Shown here piece after piece: positions 26,301-35,090 of a stretch of 64,000 nt of DNA. A model generated the notes under the pieces. That model was not told the DNA's origin. It was given only the letters and a program-made list of their open reading frames with translations, and ran no database searches. How positions within the stretch are numbered: position 1 is the stretch's first letter; each line of letters begins with the position of its first letter. Origin of the DNA: Chloroflexota bacterium (GTDB lineage: Bacteria > Chloroflexota > UBA11872); contig JAJEDE010000027.1 of the NCBI GenBank assembly GCA_022821645.1, positions 62,001 to 126,000 of the forward strand, written 5' to 3'. The translations under genes and the position numbers were made by a program.

Positions 26301-27616
26301 TGGCGCTCCAGGCGTTCGTGCTGGCGCTCCACCGGGTCGTCAACCCCTGGGACTACCCGACGTACACCGTCATCACGCTCGCCGCGCTTGCCTATGCGCT
26401 CTGGCGCAGCGGTTCTCCTGGACCACGAGCCCTGGTCGTGACCTTGCTCGGCGTGGGCGTTGGACTGTCGCTCGCGTCGCAACTGCTCTTCCAGCCCTTC
26501 CATGCGGCCTACCTGGAGTTCTACGGGGGCTTTGATCCCACACCGGGAACCACTCCCGCGGCGCAATGGCTGCTCATCTTCGGATTGCCGGTCGCCGTGC
26601 TCGCGTCCTACGCGGCGCTGCGCCTGGTGGATGGCCTGCGGACACGGCCGTCAATCACACGCCTGGCCTGCGGCCTGACAGCCGGCGCACTCCTGCTGGC
26701 AGGACTCGTCGGCGCCGGCGCCGACTGGTCGACTCGCGCGCTCATCGTCGGCCTGCTCATCCTGGGCGCAACCTCGGCGTGGCAGCTTCGCGGCGACCCC
26801 AGGGCGCTGGCGCCGCTCGCGCTGCTGCTGGCCGGCGTGGGGCTAACGGCGGCGCCTGAGTTCATCGTGGTTCGGGACGACATTGGGCGGCTCAACACCA
26901 TCTTCAAGTCCTACCTGCAAGCCTGGACCCTGCTGGGCCTGGGCGCGGCGCTTGCCCTCCCATACCTGACTCGCGTGCTAAGGCCCCGGCGCGGACGGCG
27001 ATTCAATGGGGCGCGCATGGCCTGGAGCGCCGGGCTGGTACTGCTGGCGATCACCGCGCTGTCCTATCCGCTCCTGGCCACGCCGCACAAGCTGGACCTG
27101 CGCATTCAGCCGCTGCCCGCAACGCTGGATGGCGAAGCCTTTATGGACGGCGGCGTCATCTACGACCAGGGCGTGCCGGTTGGCCTGAGCGCCGACCAAC
27201 GTGCCATCGAATGGCTGCGGGCAAACGTGCCGGGAGCCCCCGTGGTGGCGGAAACGCCAACCACCATTTATCGCTGGGGCGGAAGGGTCTCGGTCTACAC
27301 CGGCCTCCCAACGGTCATGGCCTGGGACTGGCACGCCAAGCAGCAACACTGGGGCTACGTACACGAAGTCGAGGCCCGCTTCGACGACGCCCGCGAGCTG
27401 TTTGCCACCCGGGACGTCCGACGTGCGCGTGCGCTGCTCTCGACGTTCAACGTTGGTCTGGTCTACGTTGGCGAACTCGAACGGAGCATCTACCCGGCGG
27501 AAGCGCTGGCAAAGTTCGACCGTATGGCGGCGTTCGGCGTACGCGAGATATACCGGGACGATGCTACGGTGATCTATCGCGTAGATCCCACCAGTCAGCC
27601 GGCGCCGGCCGGATGA
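23351..27616 (+). CDS. giant DUF2298 membrane protein with N-terminal GT39-like half
   Basis: 1421 residues, over twenty likely membrane helices. The N-terminal half resembles polyprenyl-phosphate-dependent glycosyltransferases (GT39/PMT fold): WDQGQHQHPDERFL with an acidic loop, and AALMTVTVHSIQIAHFFAVD. The C-terminal half carries the DUF2298 blocks EKPMDFAHLNAVIRS, LNYYYLGH and PWFTFMYGDLHPHLMNF. DUF2298 proteins of this size occur mainly in Chloroflexota and archaea; a cell-surface glycan role is inferred. Translationally coupled to birA. Confidence 0.82.
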   Translation: MSDCATALATAVSRLLRQVVHPPAPALTLHAGVVAVVLAMAAALRFIGLDWDQGQHQHPDERFLSTVLLQIQPAPDVWTYFDPGRSPLNPFNHDISFFVYGTFPLFFVESLARALGRTGYDETYLVGRALSALFDLGTVLLVYLLGRRLLGPWPAVIAAALMTVTVHSIQIAHFFAVDTFATFFATLALWLLVRYAASRDARGLGLAGIAAGLAMASKLSTGLMLVLFAGWWALTWLREGMLHDTWARRGLWLGHLLAFGAFAALTFRLFQPYAFAEAWPWDWRLSSAFSSALAQQQAIQSGALDWPPGIQWAGTAAWLYPLEQIVRWGAGPAFGLAALAALGLAAAVWWRGRTHPLALPLAWGGLNFLVFGAFVLKTMRYFHPVYPVLALAAAWMFAWGWARRGRLRGLAGWGVGAALALVLGATALWALAFEQIYGRDHTRVAASAFIYNHVPSGSAIAVEHWDDALPLPLEGLGPDLFTHVQLRVYEPDDEAKRTHLIRTLSQADLVILASDRGAATIPRMPQRYPLTGRYYEALADGSLGFDLLARFESRPTLGPWSIDDRAAEEAFSVYDHPTVSIYARRGPGTSATIQRELGAVDLRGVMQVLPKDAVTRRTDLTTAEAARIQTQASWPSQFQDRPIGGAGAALAWFAAVWLSGLLAWPLVWPALRQLPDRGYAAARVLGPAVVVFPAWWLASTGVLRFDTPAILVGAGVVAAAAGIVVWRRGSEMRSSIATSTGPVLLIETLMLVAFGAMLILRMRNPDLWHPVFGGEKPMDFAHLNAVIRSPEFPPHDPWHAGSRLNYYYLGHVPTAALARTLGILPATAYNLAVAGAFAAAVAAIFGAAAGFWSSLGRRWSEAVAVGVAAVALVLLAGNLHVALQLVVFAQQTAGDAGTAVLEIPGLLFNGGLAESFDFWAATRVIPRTVNEFPWFTFMYGDLHPHLMNFANTGMALIGAVAILGLGEAARLKRVTGWPPWVAVLALQAFVLALHRVVNPWDYPTYTVITLAALAYALWRSGSPGPRALVVTLLGVGVGLSLASQLLFQPFHAAYLEFYGGFDPTPGTTPAAQWLLIFGLPVAVLASYAALRLVDGLRTRPSITRLACGLTAGALLLAGLVGAGADWSTRALIVGLLILGATSAWQLRGDPRALAPLALLLAGVGLTAAPEFIVVRDDIGRLNTIFKSYLQAWTLLGLGAALALPYLTRVLRPRRGRRFNGARMAWSAGLVLLAITALSYPLLATPHKLDLRIQPLPATLDGEAFMDGGVIYDQGVPVGLSADQRAIEWLRANVPGAPVVAETPTTIYRWGGRVSVYTGLPTVMAWDWHAKQQHWGYVHEVEARFDDARELFATRDVRRARALLSTFNVGLVYVGELERSIYPAEALAKFDRMAAFGVREIYRDDATVIYRVDPTSQPAPAG

Positions 27617-27650
27617 CGCACGCGTTGGCGACACCGAGGGCAGGCGTGAG

Positions 27651-28019
27651 ATGGCGACCCAACTCTTGAGCCGCGTGGTACTACAGCAGGTGACGCAGCA
27701 GGTGCTGCCGCGGGTAATCCAGCAACTGCCGGAACTCATGGCGCGGACCCAGCCCGGCTCTCCCCAACAGGCCCCAATGGGGGACCTCCCGCGGATGAAC
27801 GCGCTGGCGATCGGCGAACTGCGCGCGGAAGCTGGCCAGGCTCAGGCCCGAGCCGAGCGCGACGCTGCTCGTCTGGATCGCATGGGACGCCGCATGGAGC
27901 GCCTTGAGCAGCAAATCAGGTGGCGGCGCACAGTGCTGACGTTTGCGACGGCCGTCGTCGCCTATGGCATTGGCCTTGGCACGGCCGTCCTGCTCGTATT
28001 GCTCGGCGCATTTGGCTAG
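27651..28019 (+). CDS. coiled-coil protein with C-terminal membrane anchor
   Basis: 122 residues. A Gln-rich N-terminus (VVLQQVTQQVLPRVIQQLP) leads to a heptad-rich coiled coil at about 48-88 (AIGELRAEAGQAQARAERD), then one hydrophobic helix VLTFATAVVAYGIGLGTAV to the end. GGCGTGAG precedes ATG 27651. It begins 34 bases after the DUF2298 gene on the same strand and may be part of that operon. Family unknown. Confidence 0.6.
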   Translation: MATQLLSRVVLQQVTQQVLPRVIQQLPELMARTQPGSPQQAPMGDLPRMNALAIGELRAEAGQAQARAERDAARLDRMGRRMERLEQQIRWRRTVLTFATAVVAYGIGLGTAVLLVLLGAFG

Positions 28020-28093
28020 GCCGAGAGTTGTCATGCGTTGCGCGGTCCACGGAATTCGCCGGGGGCGAGCGGCCTCGCTGAGAGAATCAGGTC

Positions 28094-28816
28094 ATGCCCG
28101 CTGACCTGTCCACCGCGTTTACGCGCGTTACCGACACGCTGGGCGACGACCCAAACCTGATCACTACGCTTGAGGTGGTGGACACGCTGAACGTCCTGGT
28201 TGAAGGCGCGCATCCCATCCTGCGCTGTCCCAGCGGCTGCGCCCGCTGCTGCCATCAGCAGGTCTATATCAGCGAAGAGGAGTGGGCCATCCTGCTGCCG
28301 GCGCTGCACCGGGACTCCACGGCCGACGAGCGACGCCGAATCGTCCGGCGCGCCCGCCGGCTGCTGGACCGCAAGCGCGGTCCCCTTCGACGGGCCTTGC
28401 GGGCGCGCAGCATGGAGGAGCTGAGCCGGCTGATGCAGAACGTCGACCGGCGGCGCGTCCAGCGCTGCGTGCTGCTCACCAACGACAACCTCTGCGCCGG
28501 CTACCACGGGCGGCCCATGATCTGCCGTGCCTTCGGGCGCGTCGCGCACACCGTCAACCTCCCGATGCTGTGCAAGATCTTCTTTGACCGACTAAGCGAG
28601 ACGGGGGTGGCGCACGAATCCCTGCAACTGGCGGACTTTGCCCCGGTGCGCCAAGCCTATTTGCAGGGTGGCGCGGACGATCTGCGCTGGAGCCTGTTGC
28701 CGGTCTTCGTGGTCCTTCATGCGGACGCGGACGGCGATCTCGTGCGCGAGCCCCAGCCGTTGCCCCGCGATGGCTCCTGGCCGACGATGACCCGCGAAGA
28801 CATGGAGCACTTCTGA
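28094..28816 (+). CDS. YkgJ-type cysteine-cluster protein
   Basis: 240 residues. The metal-cluster signature CPSGCARCCHQQV (C-x3-C-x2-CC) appears near residue 40, and a second set CVLLTNDNLCAGYHGRPMICR follows near 130-150 (broken here as C-x8-C plus RPMICR). YkgJ/UPF0153 proteins probably bind Fe-S or zinc; function unknown. It lies directly upstream of selB on the same strand, 26 bases apart, which may be an operon. Confidence 0.75.
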   Translation: MPADLSTAFTRVTDTLGDDPNLITTLEVVDTLNVLVEGAHPILRCPSGCARCCHQQVYISEEEWAILLPALHRDSTADERRRIVRRARRLLDRKRGPLRRALRARSMEELSRLMQNVDRRRVQRCVLLTNDNLCAGYHGRPMICRAFGRVAHTVNLPMLCKIFFDRLSETGVAHESLQLADFAPVRQAYLQGGADDLRWSLLPVFVVLHADADGDLVREPQPLPRDGSWPTMTREDMEHF

Positions 28817-28842
28817 CCACGTCCGCTGACGCGCTGGCCCCG

Positions 28843-30723
28843 ATGACGGTGGGCACGGCCGGCCACGTGGATCACGGCAAGTCCACGCTGGTCGAGGCGC
28901 TCACCTCGATCTTCCCGGACCGTCTGGCCGAGGAACGCGAACGCGGCTTGACCATCGATCTGGGCTTCGCCTGGTTCACGCTGCCCGGCGGGCGCGAGGT
29001 CTCGGTGATTGATGTACCGGGGCACGAGCGCTTTGTTTCGAACATGCTGGCCGGCGTCGGCGGAATCGACGCGGTGCTGCTGGTCATTGCGGCGGACGAG
29101 GGCGTCATGCCCCAGACGCGCGAGCACCTGGACATCATCGACCTGCTGGAAATCGACGCCGGCGTGGTCGCCCTGACCAAGGCCGACCTGGTTGACGACG
29201 AGTGGGCGGAACTGGTCGAAGAAGACGTACGCGAGGCCCTGGAGGGACGCACGCTGGCTGACGCGCCAATCGTGCATGTGTCGGCGCAGTCCCGCACCGG
29301 ACTGGACGAGCTGGTCGAGACGCTGGACGACGTACTTGCTCAGCGCCCGCCACGGCTGGACCGAGGAGGCGCTCGCATCCCGATCGACCGCGTGTTCACC
29401 ATGCCGGGCTTCGGTACCGTCATCACCGGCACGTTGTCCGGCGGGACCTTGCATGTCGGCGATCAGCCCCGCCTCTATCCCGGGGCACGCAGCGTTCGGG
29501 TCCGCGGCTTGCAGTCCCACCAGACGACCATCGGCGCCGCGCCACCCGGCCGTCGGGTGGCGGTGAACCTGGGCGGAACGAGCCCCTCGCAGACGCGTCG
29601 AGGCGACGTGCTGGCCGTGGAAGACGCGGTGTTCGAAACGCGCCGCATCGACGCCCGGCTGCGCATGCTTCCGGCGGCGGCGCGGGCGCTGAAGCCCGGC
29701 GAGGACGTGTCGCTGCACATCGGGGCGGCGTCGCGCGTCGCGCGGCTTCGGCTGCTGGAGCGCGATCCCATTCCACCGGGCGGATCCGGCTGGGTTCAGT
29801 GGCGACTGGACGCCCCGATTGCCGCGCGCCGTGGCGACCGCTACGTGATCCGGCGGCTCTCGCCAGCCGCCACGATCGGGGGCGGCGACGTCGTTCGCGC
29901 CCTGGCGCGCCATGCACCGCGAGGCGACACGGCGATACTGGACGCCCTGGAGCGCGCCGCGGCCGGCGATGCCGCCACGCTTGTTCGTGACGCGCTGGCC
30001 GACCGGCTCGTCACGCTGGCTGAGCTGGCGCGCCGAACCGAACTGGATAGCGAGACCACGGCGCAGACCGTGACCGACCTGACCGCCGGCGGCGAGGCAC
30101 GGACGCTCCGCAGCTATGTGGGCAGCGTGCAGGTGATCGAGAACCTGACGTCGGAGCTACTCAGCGCGCTGCGGACGCACCACGAGTCCGACCCGGGGGC
30201 CACTGGTCTCAGGACGTCCGACCTTGCCCGGACCATGGACGCGCCGGCCGATGCGGTCGGCGAGCTTGCGGCGGAGGCCGCGGCCCGGGGCGCCGTGCGG
30301 CTGGACGGACCCCGCGTGGCCCTGGCCGGTCACAGAGCCGAACTCACCGAGGCCGAGCAGCGCGCCGCCGATCGACTGCTCGCCCAACTCGACCAGGGTG
30401 GATCGACGCCGCCGTCGCTTGCCCTGGCGTTGACCGCGGCCGGAGGAACGCCGCGCCTGGCGTCGGCGCTCGCGCAGGACGGCCGGCTTGTGCTGCTGGC
30501 CGCCGATATCGCTCTATCGAGTCGGACCTACGAAGCCTGGCTTGGCGCGGTACGCGAGCTATTCGAATCCGCGCCGTCGGTTACCGTTCGCGAGGTGCGG
30601 GACGCGCTCGGAACCAGCCGCAAGTACGCGCTCGCGCTGCTGGAGTACCTGGACAGTCGCGCTATCACCCGCCGCGTGGGCGATGCGCGCTTGTGGCTGG
30701 GTGAGGACTCGGAGCGCGACTAG
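28843..30723 (+). CDS. selB: selenocysteine-specific translation elongation factor SelB
   Basis: 626 residues. The GTPase domain has GHVDHGKST (7-15), DVPGHERFV, TKADLV and an SAQS motif; the switch region ERERGLTIDLGF is typical of SelB. Domain II motif DRVFTMPGFGTVITGT and domain III follow. The C-terminal ~250 residues are winged helices, ending TSRKYALALLEYLDSRAITR, as in SECIS-binding SelB domain 4. It delivers Sec-tRNA to UGA codons that carry a SECIS. Its presence supports Sec decoding in this genome and hence the selenoprotein call at 8379-8876. selA, selD and the Sec tRNA are not in the window. Confidence 0.95.
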   Translation: MTVGTAGHVDHGKSTLVEALTSIFPDRLAEERERGLTIDLGFAWFTLPGGREVSVIDVPGHERFVSNMLAGVGGIDAVLLVIAADEGVMPQTREHLDIIDLLEIDAGVVALTKADLVDDEWAELVEEDVREALEGRTLADAPIVHVSAQSRTGLDELVETLDDVLAQRPPRLDRGGARIPIDRVFTMPGFGTVITGTLSGGTLHVGDQPRLYPGARSVRVRGLQSHQTTIGAAPPGRRVAVNLGGTSPSQTRRGDVLAVEDAVFETRRIDARLRMLPAAARALKPGEDVSLHIGAASRVARLRLLERDPIPPGGSGWVQWRLDAPIAARRGDRYVIRRLSPAATIGGGDVVRALARHAPRGDTAILDALERAAAGDAATLVRDALADRLVTLAELARRTELDSETTAQTVTDLTAGGEARTLRSYVGSVQVIENLTSELLSALRTHHESDPGATGLRTSDLARTMDAPADAVGELAAEAAARGAVRLDGPRVALAGHRAELTEAEQRAADRLLAQLDQGGSTPPSLALALTAAGGTPRLASALAQDGRLVLLAADIALSSRTYEAWLGAVRELFESAPSVTVREVRDALGTSRKYALALLEYLDSRAITRRVGDARLWLGEDSERD

Positions 30724-30725
30724 TC

Positions 30726-31904
30726 TCAGGCGTCGGGCAAGGCGGCAAGACCCGGGAGTTCGCGGCCTTCCAGGAATTCCAGCGTGGCGCCGCCGCCGGT
30801 GCTGAGATGGCCCATGCGGTCCGCCACGCCGGCGGCCTGCACCGCGGCCAGCGCATCGCCGCCCGCGATCACCACGAAGGCGGAGGACTCGGCCAGCCCG
30901 CAGGCCACGGCCAGCGTGCCCTGGGCAAACGGCTCATGCTCATAGACGCCCAACGGCCCATTCCAAATCACGGTGCGGGCCTCGGCCAGCACCTCCAGGT
31001 ACGCGGCGGTCGTCGCGGGACCGATGTCGAGCGCCATCCGGTCGTCGGGAACCTGATCGGCGGCAACGATGGATGTGGCAGCTGTGGGATTGATCTCCAT
31101 TGCCGCGACAGCGTCGACCGGCAGCAAGATTCGGCAGCCGGAAGTCGCCGCGGCCGCGCGCACGTCGGCCACGACCCCGGCCTGGCCTGGCTCGACCAGC
31201 GAGCGCCCGAGCGAACCGCTCGAGTTGGCCAGGAAGGTGTTGGCGATACCCCCGCCCAGCAACAGCGCGTCCACCTGCGTCGCCAGCCGCCGCAACACGC
31301 CGATCTTGTCCGAGACCTTGGCTCCGCCCAGGACGGCCACGTAGGGACGAGCCGGATCCCGAGTCACGCGGTCCAATGCCTGGATCTCGGCGTGCATCAG
31401 GGGTCCGGCGGCCGCGGGCAACAACCGCGCGACGCCCACCGTGCTGGCGTGCGCCCGGTGAGCCGTGCCGAAGGCGTCGTTGATATAGGCGTCGGCCAGC
31501 CTCGCCAGGGCGGCGGAATGCGCGGGATCGTTTTGTTCCTCGCCCGGATGGAAGCGCAGGTTCGCCAGGAGCAGCACCTCGCCGTCGCCCAGGCTCCGAG
31601 TTCGGGCTTCCACAGCCGGACCAACGCTGTCCGGCGCGAGCGACACCGCGCAGCCCAGCAGTTCGCCCAGGCGCTCGGCTACCGGGGCCAGGGATAACGC
31701 CGGATTGATCTGGCCCTTCGGCCGGCCCAGGTGCGAAGCCACAACCAGCCGCGCGCCCCGTGCCCGCAGGTCGGCCAACGTTGGCACGATGGCCCGCAAG
31801 CGCGTGTCGTCGCGAATCGAGCCGGCGTCCAGCGGCACGTTGGCGTCCACCCTTAGAAGAACGCGCCGACCGCGAACGTCCAAGTCCTGGCTACCGCGTT
31901 TCAC
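30726..31904 (-). CDS. pgk: phosphoglycerate kinase
   Basis: 392 residues, GTG start with AGGGA upstream. N-terminal RVDANVPLD, LVVASHLGRPKG, ANLRFHPGEE and AYINDAFGTAHRAHAS, then YVAVLGGAKVSDKI, LLGGGIANTF and the nucleotide-binding WNGPLGVYE and GGGATLEFLEG are all PGK motifs. It catalyses the ATP-forming step after GAPDH. It follows gap on the same strand with 112 bases between, which contain parS. It converges on selB with two bases between stops. Confidence 0.96.
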   Translation of the reverse strand: MKRGSQDLDVRGRRVLLRVDANVPLDAGSIRDDTRLRAIVPTLADLRARGARLVVASHLGRPKGQINPALSLAPVAERLGELLGCAVSLAPDSVGPAVEARTRSLGDGEVLLLANLRFHPGEEQNDPAHSAALARLADAYINDAFGTAHRAHASTVGVARLLPAAAGPLMHAEIQALDRVTRDPARPYVAVLGGAKVSDKIGVLRRLATQVDALLLGGGIANTFLANSSGSLGRSLVEPGQAGVVADVRAAAATSGCRILLPVDAVAAMEINPTAATSIVAADQVPDDRMALDIGPATTAAYLEVLAEARTVIWNGPLGVYEHEPFAQGTLAVACGLAESSAFVVIAGGDALAAVQAAGVADRMGHLSTGGGATLEFLEGRELPGLAALPDA

Positions 31905-31981
31905 AAGGCGTCCCTACACGTGGACCCGGGGGCCAGCCCGGCGCACCGGACCAAGAGGTTTGCGGGACGGGCTGCCGCCAA

Positions 31982-31997
31982 TGTTTCACGTGAAACA
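31982..31997. other. parS centromere-like ParB-binding site
   Basis: TGTTTCACGTGAAACA, a perfect 16-bp palindrome identical to the widely conserved ParB target. It lies in the gap-pgk intergenic stretch. parS clusters near the replication origin in most bacteria; no parA/parB genes are in this window. Confidence 0.85.
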
Positions 31998-32016
31998 TTA
32001 CGTGCGGACGATCCGC

Positions 32017-33036
32017 TCAGACCTGGGCGGGTGCTCCGACACGCTCGCCGATGGCCATGGCCGCGTCGCCGATCCGGCAGGCGTAGCCCCACTCGTTGTC
32101 GTACCAGGCCGCGACCTTCACCAGGTCGCCGCCGATGACCATGGTCGAGCCGGCGTCCACGATCGAGGAGCGCGTGTCGCCCTTGAGGTCGATCGAGACC
32201 AGCGGTTCGTCGGAAACGCCCAAAATGCCGTCCAGCCGGCCGGCCGCCGCGGCGCGCAGCGCGTCGGTGACCTCACCTTCGTCGACCGGACGCTCCAGGT
32301 GCGCGACGAACTCGACGATGGAGACCGTTGATACCGGCACCCGGTAGGCCGCGCCGTGCATGCGGCCGTCGAGTTCCGGGATGGCCAGTCCGATGGCACG
32401 AGCCGCGCCCGTACTGGCCGGGACGATGCTCATTGCGCTGGCCCTGGCTTCGCGCAGATCGCCGATGGCGGTGTCCACCAGGCTCTGCGAGGACGTGTAG
32501 GCGTGGATGGTTGACATCAGCCCCTTGCGCACGCCGAACTCGCGGTGCACCACGTCGAGCGGCGGCGCCAGCCCATTGGTGGTGCAGGACGCGTTGCTGA
32601 CCACGTAGTGCGCGGCGGGATCGAACTGATCGTCGTTGACGCCCAGGACCACGGTCAGATCGGCATCCCCGGAGGGCGCCGAAATCAGCACCCGACCGGC
32701 GCCCGCATCCAGATGAGCCGCGGCCCGCGCGCGTTCCGTGCCCACGCCGGTGGACTCCACCACCAGGTCGGCGCCCAGGTCGCCCCAGGGCAGCGCGGTC
32801 CAGTCGCGGACGGAGTAATACGGGATCGACGTCCCGTCCACGACCAGCCCGCCGGCCGTGGCTTCCACGCCTTGTCCAAAGCGGCCGTAGTTGCTGTCGT
32901 ACTGGAGCAGGTGCGCGGAGGCGCGTAACTCGGCCAGGTCGTTGATGCCGACGATCTCAGCCTGGGGATGGCGCTCCAGCAGGGCCCGCAAGGCCAGGCG
33001 GCCGATCCGCCCAAATCCGTTGATTCCAATTCGCAC
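32017..33036 (-). CDS. gap: glyceraldehyde-3-phosphate dehydrogenase, type I
   Basis: 339 residues. The NAD site reads RIGINGFGRIGRLALRA. The catalytic Cys is in SNASCTTNG, with the second motif Cys replaced by Gly. STIHAYT, RAIGLAIPELDGRMHG and WYDNEWGY are further GAPDH signatures. GTG 33036 is chosen over the longer frame (GTG 33057) because GAGGAGAG lies 7 bases upstream of it. First gene of gap-pgk. Confidence 0.95.
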   Translation of the reverse strand: MRIGINGFGRIGRLALRALLERHPQAEIVGINDLAELRASAHLLQYDSNYGRFGQGVEATAGGLVVDGTSIPYYSVRDWTALPWGDLGADLVVESTGVGTERARAAAHLDAGAGRVLISAPSGDADLTVVLGVNDDQFDPAAHYVVSNASCTTNGLAPPLDVVHREFGVRKGLMSTIHAYTSSQSLVDTAIGDLREARASAMSIVPASTGAARAIGLAIPELDGRMHGAAYRVPVSTVSIVEFVAHLERPVDEGEVTDALRAAAAGRLDGILGVSDEPLVSIDLKGDTRSSIVDAGSTMVIGGDLVKVAAWYDNEWGYACRIGDAAMAIGERVGAPAQV

Positions 33037-33389
33037 GATGGCTCTCCTCGGTGTCACAGCGCAGGGATTGACTGGCCGTCATGGCCGGTTCGGCCGCATC
33101 CGGTCACCGTCGGGTTCGCGGCGCTGGCGGTGGCCGTAACTGGCCACCGACGCTCGCGGGCGGCGTATCGGGACGACGCAGCCGGGCGCTGATCTTACGC
33201 GACGAGGCGGTGGAGTGAGCGATCGGTTCTGTCTTCCAATCAACTGGTCAGCGCTCGCCCGGATAGCGGCATGGAGACGTGGCCTAAACTTCCACCGGAC
33301 CGGTCGGCGGTGGGCGGCCGCTGGAACCCTGGACTGGAGCGCGTGTCACATGGATGCTCCGCCGCCCGCACCCGTCCCGACCTGATCCG
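33037..33389. other. divergent intergenic region between gap and hpnC
   Basis: 353 bases without a supported gene; open frames here are short and lack conserved features. It should contain promoters for gap-pgk (minus) and the hopanoid operon (plus). CCTAAACT near 33282 is one -10-like string but lacks a good -35. Confidence 0.5.
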
Positions 33390-34250
33390 ATGACCGCCAC
33401 CTCCCCTCCCAAGTCCGTCCCGTCTCTGGCCGCCGTCATGCAGCGCGCGGGCGGCGAGAACTTCCCGGTGGCATCGCGGCTGCTGCCGGGACATCTGCGG
33501 CGGCACCTGCACAACATCTACGGATTCGCCCGCCTGACCGATCAGCTGGGCGACTACGCCGAAGGCGACCGGCTGGCCTTGCTGGACTGGCTGGATGGCG
33601 AGGTGGACGCCGTCTTCAGCGGGGGCCTACCCAGCCACGACGTGATGCGGCGAATCGTCCCTACGGTGGAACGCTACTCGATCCCCGACACGCCGTTCCG
33701 CGCACTCATTGGCGCCAACCGGCAGGACCAGACCAAGAAGCGATACGCGACCTATGAAGAGTTGGCGGCCTACTGCGAACTGTCGGCCAACCCCGTGGGC
33801 CACCTTGTGTTGTACGTCTTCGAGGCGGCCACGCCGGAGCGGTTCTGGCTTTCGGACCTGATCTGCACGGGCCTGCAACTGACCGAGCACTGGCAGGACG
33901 TGGCCGAGGACTTCCAGATGGACCGGGTGTACCTGCCGCTGGAAGACCTGGACCGCTTCGACGGCTCGCTGGAGGCGATTGCCGAAGGCCGGCCCACGCG
34001 GGAGTTTCGGGAGCTGATGCAATTCGAGGTGGACCGGGCCTGGAACCTCTTCGACCGGGGCGCCACCCTGGTGCGAACGCTGCCCGGCGTGCGCGGGATG
34101 GCTATCGCGGCGTTCATCGAGGGTGGGCGAGCGGCTCTTGGAGCGATTCGCGAGGCGGACTACGACGTCCTGACGCAGTCGCCGCGGCCAAACGCCCGGG
34201 CCAAGGCGCGGGCCGCGCTGCGAGTGTTGCGCATCGCGCTGGACTGGTAG
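33390..34250 (+). CDS. hpnC: squalene biosynthesis protein HpnC
   Basis: 286 residues from ATG 33390; an ATG at 33354 is an alternative. It is a trans-isoprenyl diphosphate synthase (squalene/phytoene synthase fold): ENFPVASRLLP, IYGFARLTDQLGD (first Asp-rich site), LTEHWQDVAEDFQMDRVYLP (second). HpnC converts presqualene diphosphate to hydroxysqualene in the HpnCDE route. It opens a tightly packed hpnC-hpnD-hpnE-shc operon (3-base gap, then two overlaps). Confidence 0.9.
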   Translation: MTATSPPKSVPSLAAVMQRAGGENFPVASRLLPGHLRRHLHNIYGFARLTDQLGDYAEGDRLALLDWLDGEVDAVFSGGLPSHDVMRRIVPTVERYSIPDTPFRALIGANRQDQTKKRYATYEELAAYCELSANPVGHLVLYVFEAATPERFWLSDLICTGLQLTEHWQDVAEDFQMDRVYLPLEDLDRFDGSLEAIAEGRPTREFRELMQFEVDRAWNLFDRGATLVRTLPGVRGMAIAAFIEGGRAALGAIREADYDVLTQSPRPNARAKARAALRVLRIALDW

Positions 34251-34253
34251 GCG

Positions 34254-35090
34254 ATGGACCCGGTTGCGGCCTATGCCCACTGCGAGCACATCACCCGCAC
34301 GCGGGCCGGCAACTTCTACTGGGGCATCCGCCTGCTGCCGGGACCGAAGCGGCAGGCGCTTTGCGCGGTCTACGCGCTGGCGCGCGAGATCGACGACATC
34401 GGTGACGGCGACCTGCCCGTCGAAGCCAAGGCGAGGGCGCTGGGCGCGGCGCGAGAACGGCTGACGGAGATCGGGCCGGATGCGGATCAGCCGGTGCTGG
34501 CCGCACTCGGACACGCCTCCCGGCAACTCCCGATTCCGCTGGAAGCCTTCGGCGAACTGATCGACGGCGTGGAAATGGACGTTCGAGGCACGACGTACGA
34601 GACCTTCGACGACCTGGTGGTCTACTGCCGGAGAGTCGCGGGAACCATCGGCCGCCTCTCATTGGGAGTCTTCGGCGCCAACAACATGGAGCGCGCGGCC
34701 CCGCTGGCCGATGCCCTGGGCGTCGCGTTGCAACTCACGAACATCCTGCGAGACGTACGGGAGGACTATCGCAACGATCGCATCTACCTGCCGCGGGAAG
34801 ACCTGCGCCAGTTCGAGTGCACGCTTGACCCGGACGCTCCGCCCAGCCCGCAATTCGACGCGATGATTCGGTTTCAGACTGCTCGTGCGACGAAGTGGTT
34901 TGATGATGGGCTGCGGCTGCGCCCCATGCTGGACCCGCGCAGCTCCGCCTGTGCGGGAGCCATGGCGGGCATCTATCGACGCGTCTTGCGGCGCATCGAG
35001 CGCGATCCGGCGGCCGTCTTGCGGGGACGCGTGGCGCTGCCGGCCTGGGAGAAGGCGCTGGTCGCGGCGCAGAGCCTGGCGGGCAGGTGA
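34254..35090 (+). CDS. hpnD: presqualene diphosphate synthase HpnD
   Basis: 278 residues, squalene/phytoene synthase fold: NFYWGIRLLPGPKRQAL, YALAREIDDIGD, the second Asp-rich site LTNILRDVREDYRNDRIYLP and a Tyr/Arg-rich C-terminus. HpnD joins two farnesyl diphosphates into presqualene diphosphate, the substrate of HpnC. It begins 3 bases after hpnC and overlaps hpnE by 4 bases (GTGA). Confidence 0.92.
   Translation: MDPVAAYAHCEHITRTRAGNFYWGIRLLPGPKRQALCAVYALAREIDDIGDGDLPVEAKARALGAARERLTEIGPDADQPVLAALGHASRQLPIPLEAFGELIDGVEMDVRGTTYETFDDLVVYCRRVAGTIGRLSLGVFGANNMERAAPLADALGVALQLTNILRDVREDYRNDRIYLPREDLRQFECTLDPDAPPSPQFDAMIRFQTARATKWFDDGLRLRPMLDPRSSACAGAMAGIYRRVLRRIERDPAAVLRGRVALPAWEKALVAAQSLAGR

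Noticed and set aside
33036-33057. gap starting at GTG 33057
   Set aside because: GAGGAGAG lies between 33057 and the next GTG (33036), so the ribosome site fits the shorter form.
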